In this document: positions 1 through 9,578 of the stretch, one piece after another
Numbering within the stretch: the stretch's first letter is position 1
Layout: the number at the start of each line of letters is the position of its first letter
Source of the DNA: Euwallacea fornicatus
Taxonomy: Eukaryota > Arthropoda > Insecta > Coleoptera > Curculionidae
Length of the DNA stretch: 64,000 nucleotides
Assembly (NCBI RefSeq): GCF_040115645.1
Contig: NC_089575.1
Coordinates: 62,001-126,000, forward strand
Reading direction: 5' to 3'
Position numbers and translations under genes: made by a program
Notes under the pieces: model-generated
Database searches by the model: none
Told to the model about the DNA's origin: nothing
What the model saw: only the letters and a program-made list of their open reading frames with translations

Positions 1-30
1 ATATTTTTTAATTTAATCTTTTTATATTAG

Positions 31-779
31 TATACTTTACCATTACGCTCACGGTTCAAGTTATGAACAAATCCAGCGAGCTTGTACGCAAGATGGGGAA
101 AAGCTGCTTGCTACAGACACAATTTCCAATCGTGTAAGATATTGTAGGGAAATGGTAACAGAAGCTTTCTCCAAAATGCAGGAACAAATGCCTAAAACTG
201 GAGGTCAAGGTGTTGTAGTTCAGGTTAGTTCGGATTAGTTCCAGAATCTCTTTATGATTCAATTTTACATAAACACATTGATAAATAAATAGTATTACAT
301 TTTAGATTGACGAGTCTATGTTTGGTCATAGAAAATATAACAGGGGAAGGATTCTTAATGGGCATTGGGTTCTAGGCATAATAGCGGAAGGATCGGAAGA
401 TTTGCGTTGTGTACTATGTCCTGACAACAAGCGTAGTGCGGAGGTTCTGCTGCCCATCGTTCAGAAACATGTAGTTGAAGGATCCGATGTGTGGACTGAT
501 TGTTGGAAGGCGTATGATGGCCTTAAGAATTTGGGCTACAGTCATCATACGGTAAATCACAGCAAAGAGTTTGTTGCTGAGGATGGGACACATACACAAA
601 GGATAGAATCTCAGTGGAATGTATTGAAGCGAAAATTGAAAGGACGATCTATACCGGAAAGTCAATTCGCTGATGTTCTGTGTGAAGAACTCTGGCGTCG
701 CTATTGTCGGAAAAACAATATCGACCCAATGGAAGCTTTATTAAATATAATTCGTTTGGAATATGGTGATTTCCGTTAA
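31..779 (+). CDS. Merlin-type DDE transposase, 5'-partial, two exons
   Basis: Partial transposase of the Merlin (IS1016/ISXO2-like) cut-and-paste DNA transposon superfamily. An exon at about 31-223 is preceded by a possible acceptor (attag). A putative 82 nt intron (224-305, gt...ag) follows, then an exon at 306-779 ending in TAA. Reading across the junction keeps frame and gives the family motif IDES at 306-317 followed by FGHRKYNRGR. Downstream are WTDCWKAYDG and RIESQWNVLKRKLKGR, which carry the second acidic residue and the final Glu of the DDE triad. The 5' end lies outside the window or in an earlier exon. No terminal inverted repeat was found, so I cannot say whether the element is mobile. 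Family assignment is from motif recognition; the splicing is inferred. Confidence 0.75.
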
Positions 780-1084
780 TAAATAGATTAATCCAAAAAA
801 ACTAAGTTAATTTTGCTATATACTTACCTAAATTTAACAAAACTTACCTCAACTTACTTCAGCTTACCTCAATTCATTTTTATTTATCCCACCCAGCACC
901 CCTGTTCGCTCCACGGTCCCGTAAGAGAGTCAAGTATTGAAATAAATGTGGAAAAGCAAACTTTTGAATAAAGCATTTCCGCACCAAAAAAAAAAAAACA
1001 TATTGGTGAACTACTAAGCGAGTAAATTACGAAAAAAAAAAAGTAACGCTCTAAGTGGTTTCCGTGATATCCAAGTTTTACCGC
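780..1084. other. AT-rich spacer, no gene seen
   Basis: Holds short direct repeats of the type acttacctcaacttac (about 822-872) and two A-runs (984-995 and about 1032-1042). No coding sequence is recognisable. The A-runs could be retroposon tails, but no target duplication was found. Confidence 0.4.
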
Positions 1085-1677
1085 CAAATCTATGAGAGAA
1101 GCTCTTGTGAATTTTAAAGTAGTAATCAAGATCGCTGCTCAGCACGGGCTGAGGATAAAATGGGAGAAATGCCAATTTTTGACGGATGCTGTTGATTTTT
1201 TGGGGCGTGTTGTATCTAGGGGTACACTAAGACCGTCGAAACTAAAAACTTTGGCTGTCCAAAATTTCCCGGTGCCCAATAATGTTAAGAGGGTGCAAAG
1301 TTTTTTGAGACTAACCGGTTATTTTCGGAAGTTTATCTCAGAGTATTCTATCATAACCCGACCTTTGACTGACTTAACAAAGAAAAACCGTCAGTTTGAC
1401 TTTGGCGCGAGAGAAGTAGAAGCTTTTGGGAAATTGAAGGCCTCGTTAACGAATGGACCTGTTTTAAAAATATATCAGGTAGGAGCAGAGACGGAATTAC
1501 ACACAGATGCGTCGTGCTTGGGATACGGTATGATTCTCATGCAAAGAGATTATGATGACGGCAAATTCCACTCGGTGTATTATGCAAGTGGTAAGACGAG
1601 CGAAGCAGAGTCTAAGTATTGTAGCTATGAGTTAGAAGTGTTGGCCATTGTAAAAGTCTGTCGTAGTACGTACGAAC
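1085..1677 (+). pseudogene. gypsy-type reverse transcriptase C-terminus and start of RNase H (relic)
   Basis: Fragment of a Ty3/gypsy pol. It reads from the RT thumb (KWEKCQFLTDAVDFLGRVVS, then the FLRLTGYFRKFI motif) into RNase H (ELHTDASCLGYG and YYASGKTSEAESKYCSYELE). The catalytic YxDD core is missing upstream, and the reading frame loses similarity near 1660-1677, where other DNA intervenes. The same pol resumes at about 3183. It is unrelated in detail to gypsy elements A to C further right, so it is an older and separate insertion. It is clearly non-functional. Confidence 0.8.
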
Positions 1678-1762
1678 ACAAATGATACAATACACCGAGA
1701 TGTTAATGATGAGAAGATTTTATTGAAAGTACTGGTGTTTCTTTTTTTGTACTAAAACTTAT

Positions 1763-2060
1763 ACAGGGTGTCCAAGCGAACATTGAATATAGGAGATTAA
1801 CATGGGAAATTGGTTTTTATTTTTTTGTACTAAAACTTATACAGGGTGTCCAAGCGAACATTGAATATAGGAGATTAACATGGGAAATTGGTTTTTATTT
1901 TTTTGTACTAAAACTTATACAGGGTGTCCAAGCGAACATTGAATATAGGAGATTAACATGGGAAATTGGTTTTTATTTTTTTGTACTAAAACTTATACAG
2001 GGTGTCCAAGCGAACATTGAATATAGGAGATTAACATGGGAAATTGGTTTTTATTTTTTT
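1763..2060. repeat. Tandem array of four 78 bp units made from the fold-back terminus
   Basis: The motif acagggtgtccaagcgaaca starts at 1763, 1841, 1919 and 1997, an exact 78 bp period. The fourth unit is the true left end of the palindrome. The opposite end has only one copy. Confidence 0.95.
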
Positions 2061-2940
2061 GCGCCTGTACGGATTATCCAATTGAAAAATTTTTATATGG
2101 AGGTCATAGTATGCAAGACCGGCTATCTTTCAGTATTTTTTTCAGTCTTCTAGTTACAGCCGTTTTGGCTCAAAACGCCTCCAAAATTCAAAAATTTGAA
2201 TGTCCCGCGTAACCGTTCGGCGCCATGATTGGTCAGAATTAATGTCAAAACACAATGTCGCCAACAACGTAAGCGTAAACACCCCATTTCAAATTAATTT
2301 TCCCTTTTTGCTGATTTCTAACTTATTTAAGAATTAATTCAGGGAAAAATCAATGGAAAACCTGAGGATAATTATTATGTGGTCTGCTTTGATGTCCCTA
2401 CGGTAAATACGCAAGTTTCTTATTACCCCATAATGATAACACAAAGACATAACCTAACCTTTTATCTCACTTACTAGACAGAATCTTCGCGGGCAATTTT
2501 AAATTTAATTCAAAACAAAACTTGCGTATTTACCGTAGGGACATCAAAGCAGACCACATAATAATTATCCTCAGGTTTTCCATTGATTTTTCCCTGAATT
2601 AATTCTTAAATAAGTTAGAAATCAGCAAAAAGGGAAAATTAATTTGAAATGGGGTGTTTACGCTTACGTTGTTGGCGACATTGTGTTTTGACATTAATTC
2701 TGACCAATCATGGCGCCGAACGGTTACGCGGGACATTCAAATTTTTGAATTTTGGAGGCGTTTTGAGCCAAAACGGCTGTAACTAGAAGACTGAAAAAAA
2801 TACTGAAAGATAGCCGGTCTTGCATACTATGACCTCCATATAAAAATTTTTCAATTGGATAATCCGTACAGGCGCAAAAAAATAAAAACCAATTTCCCAT
2901 GTTAATCTCCTATATTCAATGTTCGCTTGGACACCCTGTA
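1763..2940. mobile_element. Fold-back (palindromic) element with 422 bp inverted arms
   Basis: Left arm 1997-2418 and right arm 2518-2940 are reverse complements that look essentially identical by eye, separated by a ~100 nt spacer (2419-2517). Both ends carry acagggtgtcc / ggacaccctgta next to TA, as in Tc1/mariner-derived non-autonomous elements. No ORF is present. The left end is extended by three extra tandem copies of the terminal 78 bp. The element lies inside unassigned DNA that splits the gypsy relic. A hairpin of this size should extrude or form long dsRNA if transcribed. Confidence 0.85.
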
Positions 2941-3182
2941 TATCTAAATTTGACATACACTATCTATTCAAAAAAACGTTAAAAATATAATTATAAATAG
3001 TGGTTTACTAAACCTTTGACAAAACCATCTAAGCAACAAAAATACCTATAAACAACTACCCGTCGACATTATTATAAGGGAACCATTTACTGGTTCCGGT
3101 ATTAGGTAAATGATTTCAAACCTTGACCTAAACAAGGTATACCACAAGTCTTAGAAAAGTTTAGGGTCTACTTATTAAATAT
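2941..3182. other. Unassigned spacer between fold-back and gypsy relic
   Basis: AT-rich, no ORF of note. With 1678-1762 it belongs to whatever was inserted into the gypsy relic before or together with the fold-back element. I could not identify termini. Confidence 0.3.
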
Positions 3183-3560
3183 ACCGTTTAAGATCGTAAT
3201 CGATTGTTAAGCGTTCGCCGCTACTATGAAAAAAGAGAAATTGTGTTTGAGGGTGGCGAGGTGGGTGCTATTGTTACAGGATTATAATTATGAAGTAATT
3301 CATAGACCAGGCGGGGACATGTCACATGTAGACGCGCTAGATAGAAACCCTTTTTACCTGTAACTTTGTATATTTGTGAAAATGATGACGGTTTGATTGC
3401 GCGGTTGAGGAGTGCGCAAGACAGAGATGAAGATTTAAAACGAATTATCAACGCCACAACGCGCAATGAAGCTGTAGTGTACCTACCAACAAAACATTGT
3501 TTGTTTATCAATAGTAATTAAGTTAGTCCAAAGGTCCCTCACCAAATCTTTCTAGAACTT
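3183..3560 (+). pseudogene. gypsy-type RNase H end and integrase N-terminal region (relic)
   Basis: Continuation of the relic at 1085-1677. FKIVIDC near 3187-3209 is followed by an in-frame TAA, then LRVARWVLLLQDYNYEV and HRPGGDMSHVDAL, the conserved end of gypsy RNase H. A frameshift near 3350 is followed by weakly recognisable sequence of the RNase H-integrase spacer up to about 3560. It is decayed, with at least one stop and one frameshift. Confidence 0.75.
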
Positions 3561-4004
3561 AACGTATCAGTGCAAGCCACCCCTTAATTAATAAGAAAAG
3601 ATATAAATACAGACCCCGGGGATAAGAAGTCACTTCTTCTTTTCCACCGAACAGTAGCAACAGACCTAAAGCAATTTTATTTCCTCCCTAACATCGTGGT
3701 ACATTACAGAAGTTAATAAGTGCAGTAGTAAGCCAAGGCGGACAGAAGTGTGAAGTACGGGTTGCAAATAAAACACCCAAGTGTCCAGTTTGTGTGGTCC
3801 AGCATCGGCTTTGCAGCACAGAAAACAGAAGTAGAACGCAAAGGGTGAAGTTTCTGAGTGAGTAATTCTCTTCCTTTTTACATTTGTTCTCCAAACATTT
3901 TTTCCCTCATTGTGTATTTCATTATTGCCTCATTGCAACTAATAAGCATAATTGTTCATTTATAAAGGTATATAAGTAACCGGTGGCACATCGCTAATCA
4001 TAAA
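3561..4004 (+). promoter_or_regulatory. Probable 5' LTR/leader of the BEL/Pao element
   Basis: Lies directly upstream of the BEL gag. It holds gatataaatacagacc (TATA-like, near 3599-3615) followed by pyrimidine-rich DNA. I could not define the LTR ends or a primer-binding site, and the sequence does not visibly match the DNA after the BEL integrase. Assignment rests on position. Confidence 0.35.
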
Positions 4005-5300
4005 ATGCACGGATTTAAAAGGCAAAGGGGTTCTGTAAAGTCTAGTTTAACCCATTTTTCAAAGTATATTGACCAGAATTTTCATGATAACGCAAATATA
4101 TCGCAACAATTAATCATAGAATTAGAAACTCGCATTAATAATATTGAGGTCAGTTTGTTGCAAATGTTTTCCGAAATCCAGGACAATATTGAGTCAGCAT
4201 GTGAATCAGTCGAGTTAGAAAAGGAATACGAAGAAAGGGCAGACTTTGAAAATAGGTACTACTCCGTGATTTCTTTAGCAAAAAAGTACTTGGATGAAAT
4301 CAAAACCGACAATGAGGAGGGTAAAAGCTCCTCGAAAGGCTCGCATAAGTCCGTTAAATTAAACACTGCGAAGGCTGTAAAGCTTCCAGATATAAATTTG
4401 CCTATATTTGACGGATCTTTGCAAAATTGGCTTGAATTCAGGGACACTTTTGAATCTCCGATTCACAAGAACGAAGCATTATCAGATATTCAACGTTTTC
4501 ATTATTTAAGAGCCTCTATGTGCAATGAGCCCTTCCAGATAGTATCAAGTGTAGAATTTTCTTCTGACAATTATACTACTGCATGGGAATTAGTAGGAAA
4601 GCGCTACAATAAAGATAAATTGCTAACTCACAATCACATTAAAAATGTCTTTAATATAGAAGCTATTAGCAAAGAGTCCGCCAAAGATATGCGTATGATG
4701 TTAACTAATGTAACTAAAAATATGCGCGCATTAAACAAGATGGGCTTACTTACAGCATCTTGGGATGTACCAATGGTGTATCTGTTAAGTACAAAATTGG
4801 ATAAAGCCACGACTAGGGAGTGGGAATCATTCAAAGCAAAGTCCAAAGTATATCCCTCGCTAGAAGATTTCAAATTATTCTTGAGTGACAAAGCGGAATT
4901 TCTCGAAAATATGGAACCAAGTCTTACGCAAAGACAGCAAGCTGGAAAATTTAGAGGTTTAATTGCGATAGATGATGACGTAAAAAAACTCGAAGCAACG
5001 AACCTTAAATGGCCAAAGTGTGCATTTTGCGAAGGTGATCACTACATACAATCATGTCCCTCCTTTTTAAAAACGCCTGTTGAAAAACGGGGCCAGAAAA
5101 TTATGTCTTTAAAGTTATTTTTAAACTGTTTTAGACCTGGTTATTTTAATAAAAATTGTCGAAAATCAACGTGCAAGCAATGCCACAAGAAGCATAACAC
5201 GCTACTACATGTTGACAAAAATAATACACGAGACTTCTGCGATAAAGGCCAAGAATCAAATATTGGTACTGAAGGTGCGTCCTCATTGGTAGTTGTTTAG
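4005..5300 (+). CDS. BEL/Pao Gag polyprotein
   Basis: 431-residue Gag of a BEL/Pao retrotransposon. It has an N-terminal helical region (residues ~1-110), then the DUF1759 core beginning near LPDINLPIFDGSLQNWLEF (~127-146) with RFHYLRASMCNEPFQ. A Cys-rich C-terminus follows, of the type seen before the BEL protease (CAFCEGDHYIQSC near 347-359, then further Cys/His to ~405). It is open from an ATG at 4005 to TAG at 5298, which is unusual given the broken state of the rest of the element. The protease follows in broken form from about 5727. It would package the retrotransposon RNA. Family call is firm; function is inferred from family. Confidence 0.85.
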   Translation: MHGFKRQRGSVKSSLTHFSKYIDQNFHDNANISQQLIIELETRINNIEVSLLQMFSEIQDNIESACESVELEKEYEERADFENRYYSVISLAKKYLDEIKTDNEEGKSSSKGSHKSVKLNTAKAVKLPDINLPIFDGSLQNWLEFRDTFESPIHKNEALSDIQRFHYLRASMCNEPFQIVSSVEFSSDNYTTAWELVGKRYNKDKLLTHNHIKNVFNIEAISKESAKDMRMMLTNVTKNMRALNKMGLLTASWDVPMVYLLSTKLDKATTREWESFKAKSKVYPSLEDFKLFLSDKAEFLENMEPSLTQRQQAGKFRGLIAIDDDVKKLEATNLKWPKCAFCEGDHYIQSCPSFLKTPVEKRGQKIMSLKLFLNCFRPGYFNKNCRKSTCKQCHKKHNTLLHVDKNNTRDFCDKGQESNIGTEGASSLVVV

Positions 5301-5726
5301 TATTTTTTCTTTTTTTTTTATGAAATATGTTAGTGTATCCCGATGCTGCATCAACAGTTTATACCAAAGAAGACAGTAATTTTATTTATTAATATTTGTT
5401 TGAATATCCGATTTTAATTGCTGGCCGCGTCGCCGACCATTACTAAAAGGAACCATTGTCCAGAGTTCCAAACTGTTAGGTGCTAAGGTGACTCATGGCT
5501 GAATAGCCATGATTGCCATGTTTATCAAGGGTACACTTATTAACAGCGTATCCACAATTTATTATTTTTAAGCCACGTAGATTATATAAGAGATTTTTAA
5601 TATACTTTGATTTTTTGAACCGAGAAGTTGTGGCTGGTTGTGAACCCAGCTATTTTATTTAATTAATAAATACCCCAAGTATTTAACAGTAGTAAATAAC
5701 AGGGAACTAGTTAATAATTCAGCTAA
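5301..5726 (+). other. Decayed BEL gag-protease linker
   Basis: No open frame. Position between gag and the start of the protease suggests degraded BEL sequence. A small inverted repeat (ctcatggctgaatagccatg, near 5491-5510) is present. Nothing else supported. Confidence 0.4.
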
Positions 5727-5815
5727 TTGTGGCATAAGCGAGGTTTTATTATCGACAGCGCACGTTTATATTTTGGATCGGTTTAACAATAAGCATACTA
5801 TTCGTGTGATTTTAG
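5727..5815 (+). pseudogene. BEL/Pao protease (DUF1758-like), first piece
   Basis: Reads EVLLSTAHVYILDRFNNKH and then RVILAE, the start of the BEL aspartic protease domain. It stops just before the active-site DSG because a hAT element is inserted at 5816. The domain resumes at 7331. Confidence 0.7.
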
Positions 5816-6975
5816 CAGAGATGGGCATTATTCGAATAAATTTTCAATCATGACTAAAATGTTATTCGAATCCATGAATAATGATTAAAAAAAATTATTC
5901 ATCATTTATTACAGTGAATGAGGAATAATTATTCGTACATTTTATCCATGAATGATCTATTCATAAATAACGTATTAATCATGATTAATTTTTTTGAATT
6001 ATTTCATGAATAATATTTTAAAACTTAAGTTTAACCGAAAGTTTGAAATGGGTCTAAAGAATAATTAAACAAGATGTAGAACTAAGTAGATATTATGTTT
6101 ATTAATAACTATTTTTTTAACAACTTCAAGGAATGAAATTAATATTTGCTTTCAAAACTACTTTTCTTTCAAATGCTAAATCCGATAAACGGTTTGACTT
6201 TGGCGTGTTGACGATTGTAGCATACGAAAATAGACGTTCTACTGCTACAGACGATGGTAGCGGTGTGTTATATCGAATAAAAACTGATTTAATGGCTGGG
6301 TAATAATCCAAAATCAATAAATTGGTAGATGGATTTTTAAAAAAGTTTAAAATTTGAAGTTCGGCATCAAAATTGAAGTTGCTAACTTCTTTTGATGACG
6401 GAGTTCTGGAATCAAATATTTTAAATAAATTTTCATCTTCAACTTCAGTGGTCATTTCGTGCGTAGGTGATAACCGTGAGGCTTGGGCAACAGCTGCTTT
6501 GAAAGCATTTAAAACAGTGTTTTGACTAGTTTCATTAATACAACTAAACCATTTTTGTTCAAATTTTGGATGACTTATAGCCGCTATGCCTGCATCGATT
6601 GCCTCCGTGGTGGTGAAAAGAAAACAGTTTTCAAATCTCTTTAAAATGCTCTCCAATAGACCCTTCGCTATTGGTTTGCAATAGTCATATTCTCGGCTAT
6701 TCAAATCCTTTATTGTTTCTTTAAGAGCAATCAACGTAGGTACTTTTATACCGTAATGGCAAAGTTTTTCACCTTGCAGTATATCTAAAGCCTCAGCCAA
6801 AGGTTTAGTTATCAAGATGAACTCTTTTAAATATTTGAACTCTGTGTCAATAAGTTTGTGAGTTATATTTAAAACATCGAATGCCTCATCACTTTGGCTC
6901 TTTAACTTTATGTAGTGTGACAGGGTGGAAACTAAACGCGAATTCAGTAAAACACCTTTATTTAACAAACTCGAA
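5816..6975 (-). mobile_element. hAT transposon, 3' part only
   Basis: The terminus CAGAGATGGGCATTATTCG lies at 5816-5834, a hAT-type inverted-repeat end; 5808-5815 (gattttag) would be one copy of the 8 bp target duplication. Between 5830 and 6005 many copies of ATTATTC/GAATAAT and ATTCATGAAT occur in both orientations, like hAT subterminal binding sites. The other end is missing: around 6970-6990 the hAT gives way to LTR-like DNA. Confidence 0.8.
6126..6968 (-). pseudogene. hAT transposase C-terminal region with hATC dimerisation domain
   Basis: About 280 residues of the C-terminal half of a hAT transposase. It ends in the hATC dimerisation motif (PSSVAVERLFSYATIVNTPK, then NRLSDLAFERKVVLKAN). 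An acidic stretch near residue 180 (TTEVEDENLF) precedes it. The N-terminal BED zinc finger and the first catalytic residues are missing because the element is truncated near 6975, so this copy cannot be active. A 270 bp piece of the same sequence (6415-6684) recurs, apparently unchanged by eye, at 18422-18691 between two gypsy elements. Confidence 0.85.
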
Positions 6976-7330
6976 GGTACAAGATTACGAACACAGGTTG
7001 TAGATTTCTGTTAGCACGAACAAGGTCGATTTTCGTTTCTTAACTGCTTTTCTCGAATTCTTCTTGAACTCTTGCGTTTGTGTTCTTATATACTATTTCG
7101 TGTCTCTAGATATCGTTAAGGGTAGATTTAGACCTTTAACCTATTTAATTACGTGAAATGGATTTAGACCTTTGGCCTCGTTAATTATGAATTTGTTGTA
7201 CTAACATAGTGACGTCCTAATTGTTCTGTAATTAAGTCTGGTTGTTTCCATTCGATATGAGTGGGTACATTACATAGACAGTGGTTCTCAGTCGAGCTTT
7301 ATTACTGAGAGGGCCTGCGATAAACTGCAA
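6976..7330 (-). repeat. LTR-like segment, unresolved
   Basis: Sits between truncated hAT and resumed BEL sequence. Composition and order of motifs (tttcttaactgcttttctcg, then tatatac) resemble the minus-strand gypsy A LTR (9020-9180) without clear identity, so it may be a related solo LTR. cagtggttctcag at 7280-7292 resembles another hAT terminus. Neither call is secure. Confidence 0.3.
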
Positions 7331-7480
7331 TTGTTCAAGGAAAAATTTAAGGTGTCTCTAAATGGAATAAATAATTCATTTTCGACAATAAACTATAAAT
7401 GTAACACACAAATATTTTCAAAATCGAATAAATTTTCCTTAAAGGTGGCGTGTTTTGTTATTCCAAAAATAACAGGGCAG
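7331..7480 (+). pseudogene. BEL/Pao protease, second piece
   Basis: Translates as the protease C-terminal half, ending FSLKVACFVIPKITGQL, a typical BEL DUF1758 signature. It follows the first piece with about 20-30 residues lost around the active site. Broken at 7480 by an LTR-like insertion. Confidence 0.7.
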
Positions 7481-7715
7481 TTATATGACCATTTACACGT
7501 GAAGACAATAACACATGTACCGGTGACAATAAACAATAATAATAGCACGCGCCCAAATCTGCATCTTCAGCTAGTTTTGATTATAAAAAGCCATACGATT
7601 AGCATAGCGGGGGTCATTTTGGTATCTTCTTCTGATAGTGTAACTAAAGTAAATAATCCTGTGTAATAAATAAATGTCGTTGAATATTTAACCCTTTGAT
7701 ATTTATTTTTAAAAA
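7481..7715. mobile_element. Short LTR-like insertion (TTATATGACC family), copy 1
   Basis: Begins TTATATGACCATTTAC at 7482, interrupts BEL protease homology and ends near 7715 where homology resumes (LNLKGLNLTGPLLAAS). Similar heads occur at 8913, 31576 and 35268. Identity as a solo LTR is inferred. Confidence 0.45.
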
Positions 7716-8247
7716 GCTAAATCTTAAGGGACTTAACTTAACTGGGCCATTGCTAGCGGCGTCAATAAACATTAGTCATCTAAAGATTCCCATCAATTGT
7801 AAGTTAGCCGATCCTGAATTTTTTCAGCCTCAAGAAATTGACATGCTCATAGGCTCTGACTTATTTTAGGAAGTGTTTTGTGAGGAAAAGTGTTATTTAG
7901 GGGAAAAATTGCCGATCTTAAAAAATACAAGGCTTGGCCGGATTGTAACTGATCCTGTCGGCAAGGAAAATAAGTCAGAAGTTGTAAATTGCAATTTTAG
8001 TAGCACCGAGGCTAGTTTTGAGCAGCAAATTCATGAAGGCTTAAAAAGGTTTTGGGAAATAGAAAATATTAGTGAAACCGAAAGGGGGTTGTCAGAAGAA
8101 GAGTTGGCATGCGAAGAGCATTTCAAAAAAAATACGACGCGGTGTGAAGATGGCTCGTTCGTAGTTAGATTACCTCTAAAATTGGAGGTTGCAAATTTAG
8201 GTGGTTCTTTTGAGCAAGCAAAAAGGAGATTTTTAAACCTTGTTTAG
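7716..8247 (+). pseudogene. BEL/Pao protease end and protease-RT linker
   Basis: Contains PQEIDMLIGSDLF (end of protease), an in-frame TAG near 7867, and then about 120 open residues with the conserved BEL linker: GLKRFWEIENI, SEEELACEEHFKKNT, DGSFVVRLPL and FEQAKRRFLNL. In intact elements this runs straight into the RT. Here it stops at ~8242 because a 489 bp segment is inserted. The continuation is at 8740. Confidence 0.75.
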
Positions 8248-8731
8248 GACCAAGCTTAAAGTTGTTGTTAGTAATTAGCATTATTTAGTTTATCATAGTT
8301 ACCGCGCACCTAGAGGCAACGCCTATGAATGTTAAGCACGTGGCACCACTTCAAACGACCTAATGTGGGAAATCTTTGTCTTAATAATGATGGTTCCTCG
8401 ACAGGGACAAAGATTTTGCTCAAGTGTCTTTGATGGCCTTAGCACCACGTGTTCAACGACGAAATTAAGGGCACCCTCTTGTAAAGGGAGGGTTTTTCCT
8501 GAAGTACGCCTATAGGTGCCGATACCTGAAGGTAATTTAAGATTCTAAGGAAGAGCGTTGAGGATTATTGCAAGACCACCGCTACGGTTAGAACACTGCG
8601 ACGATTCCATAATCACCACCATTAAAAGTAAACGGTGCATCATTATATAATCCAAAGTGAAGAAATAAACGTTTTTTTTTTATTCTCTACAGTCCTAAAA
8701 TTCGAAAGACAAATTTCTTTCAATTTAACAC
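8243..8731. mobile_element. 489 bp insertion flanked by AAACCTTG direct repeats
   Basis: The 8 bp repeat AAACCTTG occurs at 8235-8242 and 8732-8739, and BEL protein homology is contiguous if one copy plus the insert is removed. The insert ends in an AATAAA/T-rich stretch (about 8662-8690) like an LTR or MITE. It contains a short inverted pair, gcacgtggcacc / caccacgtg (about 8336-8452). No ORF. An 8 bp duplication suits a hAT-like MITE, but no clear TIR is seen. Confidence 0.5.
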
Positions 8732-8739
8732 AAACCTTG

Positions 8740-8910
8740 AACGAAAGATGTGTTCAAATGACCAATATAAAATGTTATATCACGATTTTATTAAAGAATA
8801 CATAAAATTAGGGCATATGACTAAAAACACCAGCCTGGATGAATCATTATCGGGCTATTATATTACATATGTGTCATCATGGGGTGTATCGCGCTGATGC
8901 GATTACTACA
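8740..8910 (+). pseudogene. BEL/Pao reverse transcriptase, N-terminal piece
   Basis: Reads YKMLYHDFIKEYIKLGHM and, after frame slips, HHGVYRADAITT, the canonical BEL RT start. It is interrupted at about 8911 by DNA carrying the gypsy nest, and homology resumes at 27672 with STNLRVVFDAS. Confidence 0.75.
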
Positions 8911-8982
8911 ATTATATGACCATTTACTCGTGGCAATAATAATAATAAAACGTGTCACGCGTGTAATTAACCAATAGGAATC
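8911..8982. mobile_element. TTATATGACC-family insertion copy 2, left part
   Basis: Head TTATATGACCATTTACTCGT at 8912, split by the gypsy block. Its right part is 27479-27671. AATC at 8979-8982 and at 27479-27482 is the 4 bp target duplication of the gypsy insertion. Confidence 0.5.
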
Positions 8983-9422
8983 TGTAATGTGCCGGGTTGG
9001 AATAACTATACGCGAGTCAAAAATATAACACTTTATTAACTTCTCGATAATACAAGAGCGGGAGCGAGGCGTAAAGACCCTTTTATGTAAGTGTTTCTTT
9101 TAGGATCAATCTGAAGGTTTCTGCCGGACTTTTTCTTAACTGCTTGACTGCCCTATTTATATATATGATATCTACGTGGACTTTGCTAAAGTACATTAAT
9201 AAGGGTAGTTTGAACCTTAAACAGTACTGAGACTTTGAGTCTCAGCTAATTACAATTTGATGGGTTAGTTATACAAAGGAATTGTGTTTCTACGTAAATA
9301 TACATTCTAATTAAGTTCTAATATCGTCCTTAGGTTTCCATGAGAAAATAGTACAAGAAATAATGTAAGAGGTTAATACATATATGGTATTGTTACGTAT
9401 GCGTAACCCGGGGTGCTTTACA
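8983..9422 (-). repeat. Gypsy element A 3' LTR
   Basis: 440 bp LTR, reading TGTAAAGCACC...GCACATTACA on the minus strand. It carries a TATA-like box (atatataaatagggcag, plus strand near 9149-9165) and AATAAAGTG further on. It is the same as the LTR at 17982-18421 except at about three sites, and matches the third LTR (27046-27478) at those three sites. Flanked on the outer side by AATC. Confidence 0.95.
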
Positions 9423-9440
9423 CCTCCCCCCTTAAAAGAT
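9423..9440 (-). other. Element A polypurine tract
   Basis: Minus strand AAGGGGGGAGG abuts the TG of the 3' LTR, the expected primer for plus-strand synthesis. Between it and the env stop (9441-9578) nothing else is seen. Confidence 0.85.
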
Positions 9441-9578
9441 GAATTCTAACAGAATTCATGTAAAACTATAAGCTGGTTATAGGTTTCTACGCTTACTAAA
9501 TATAGAAGGTTTATATAATAATAAAAACATACATACTTATACAATATCCTAACTAGAACAAGGAGGAAAGATACATTA

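Noticed and set aside
1741..2060. CRISPR-like array (four regular repeats)
   Set aside because: The 78 bp units are directly adjacent without spacers and are copies of a transposon end in a eukaryotic genome.
7280..7292. A second hAT terminus (cagtggttctcag)
   Set aside because: No partner end or 8 bp duplication could be found; probably chance.
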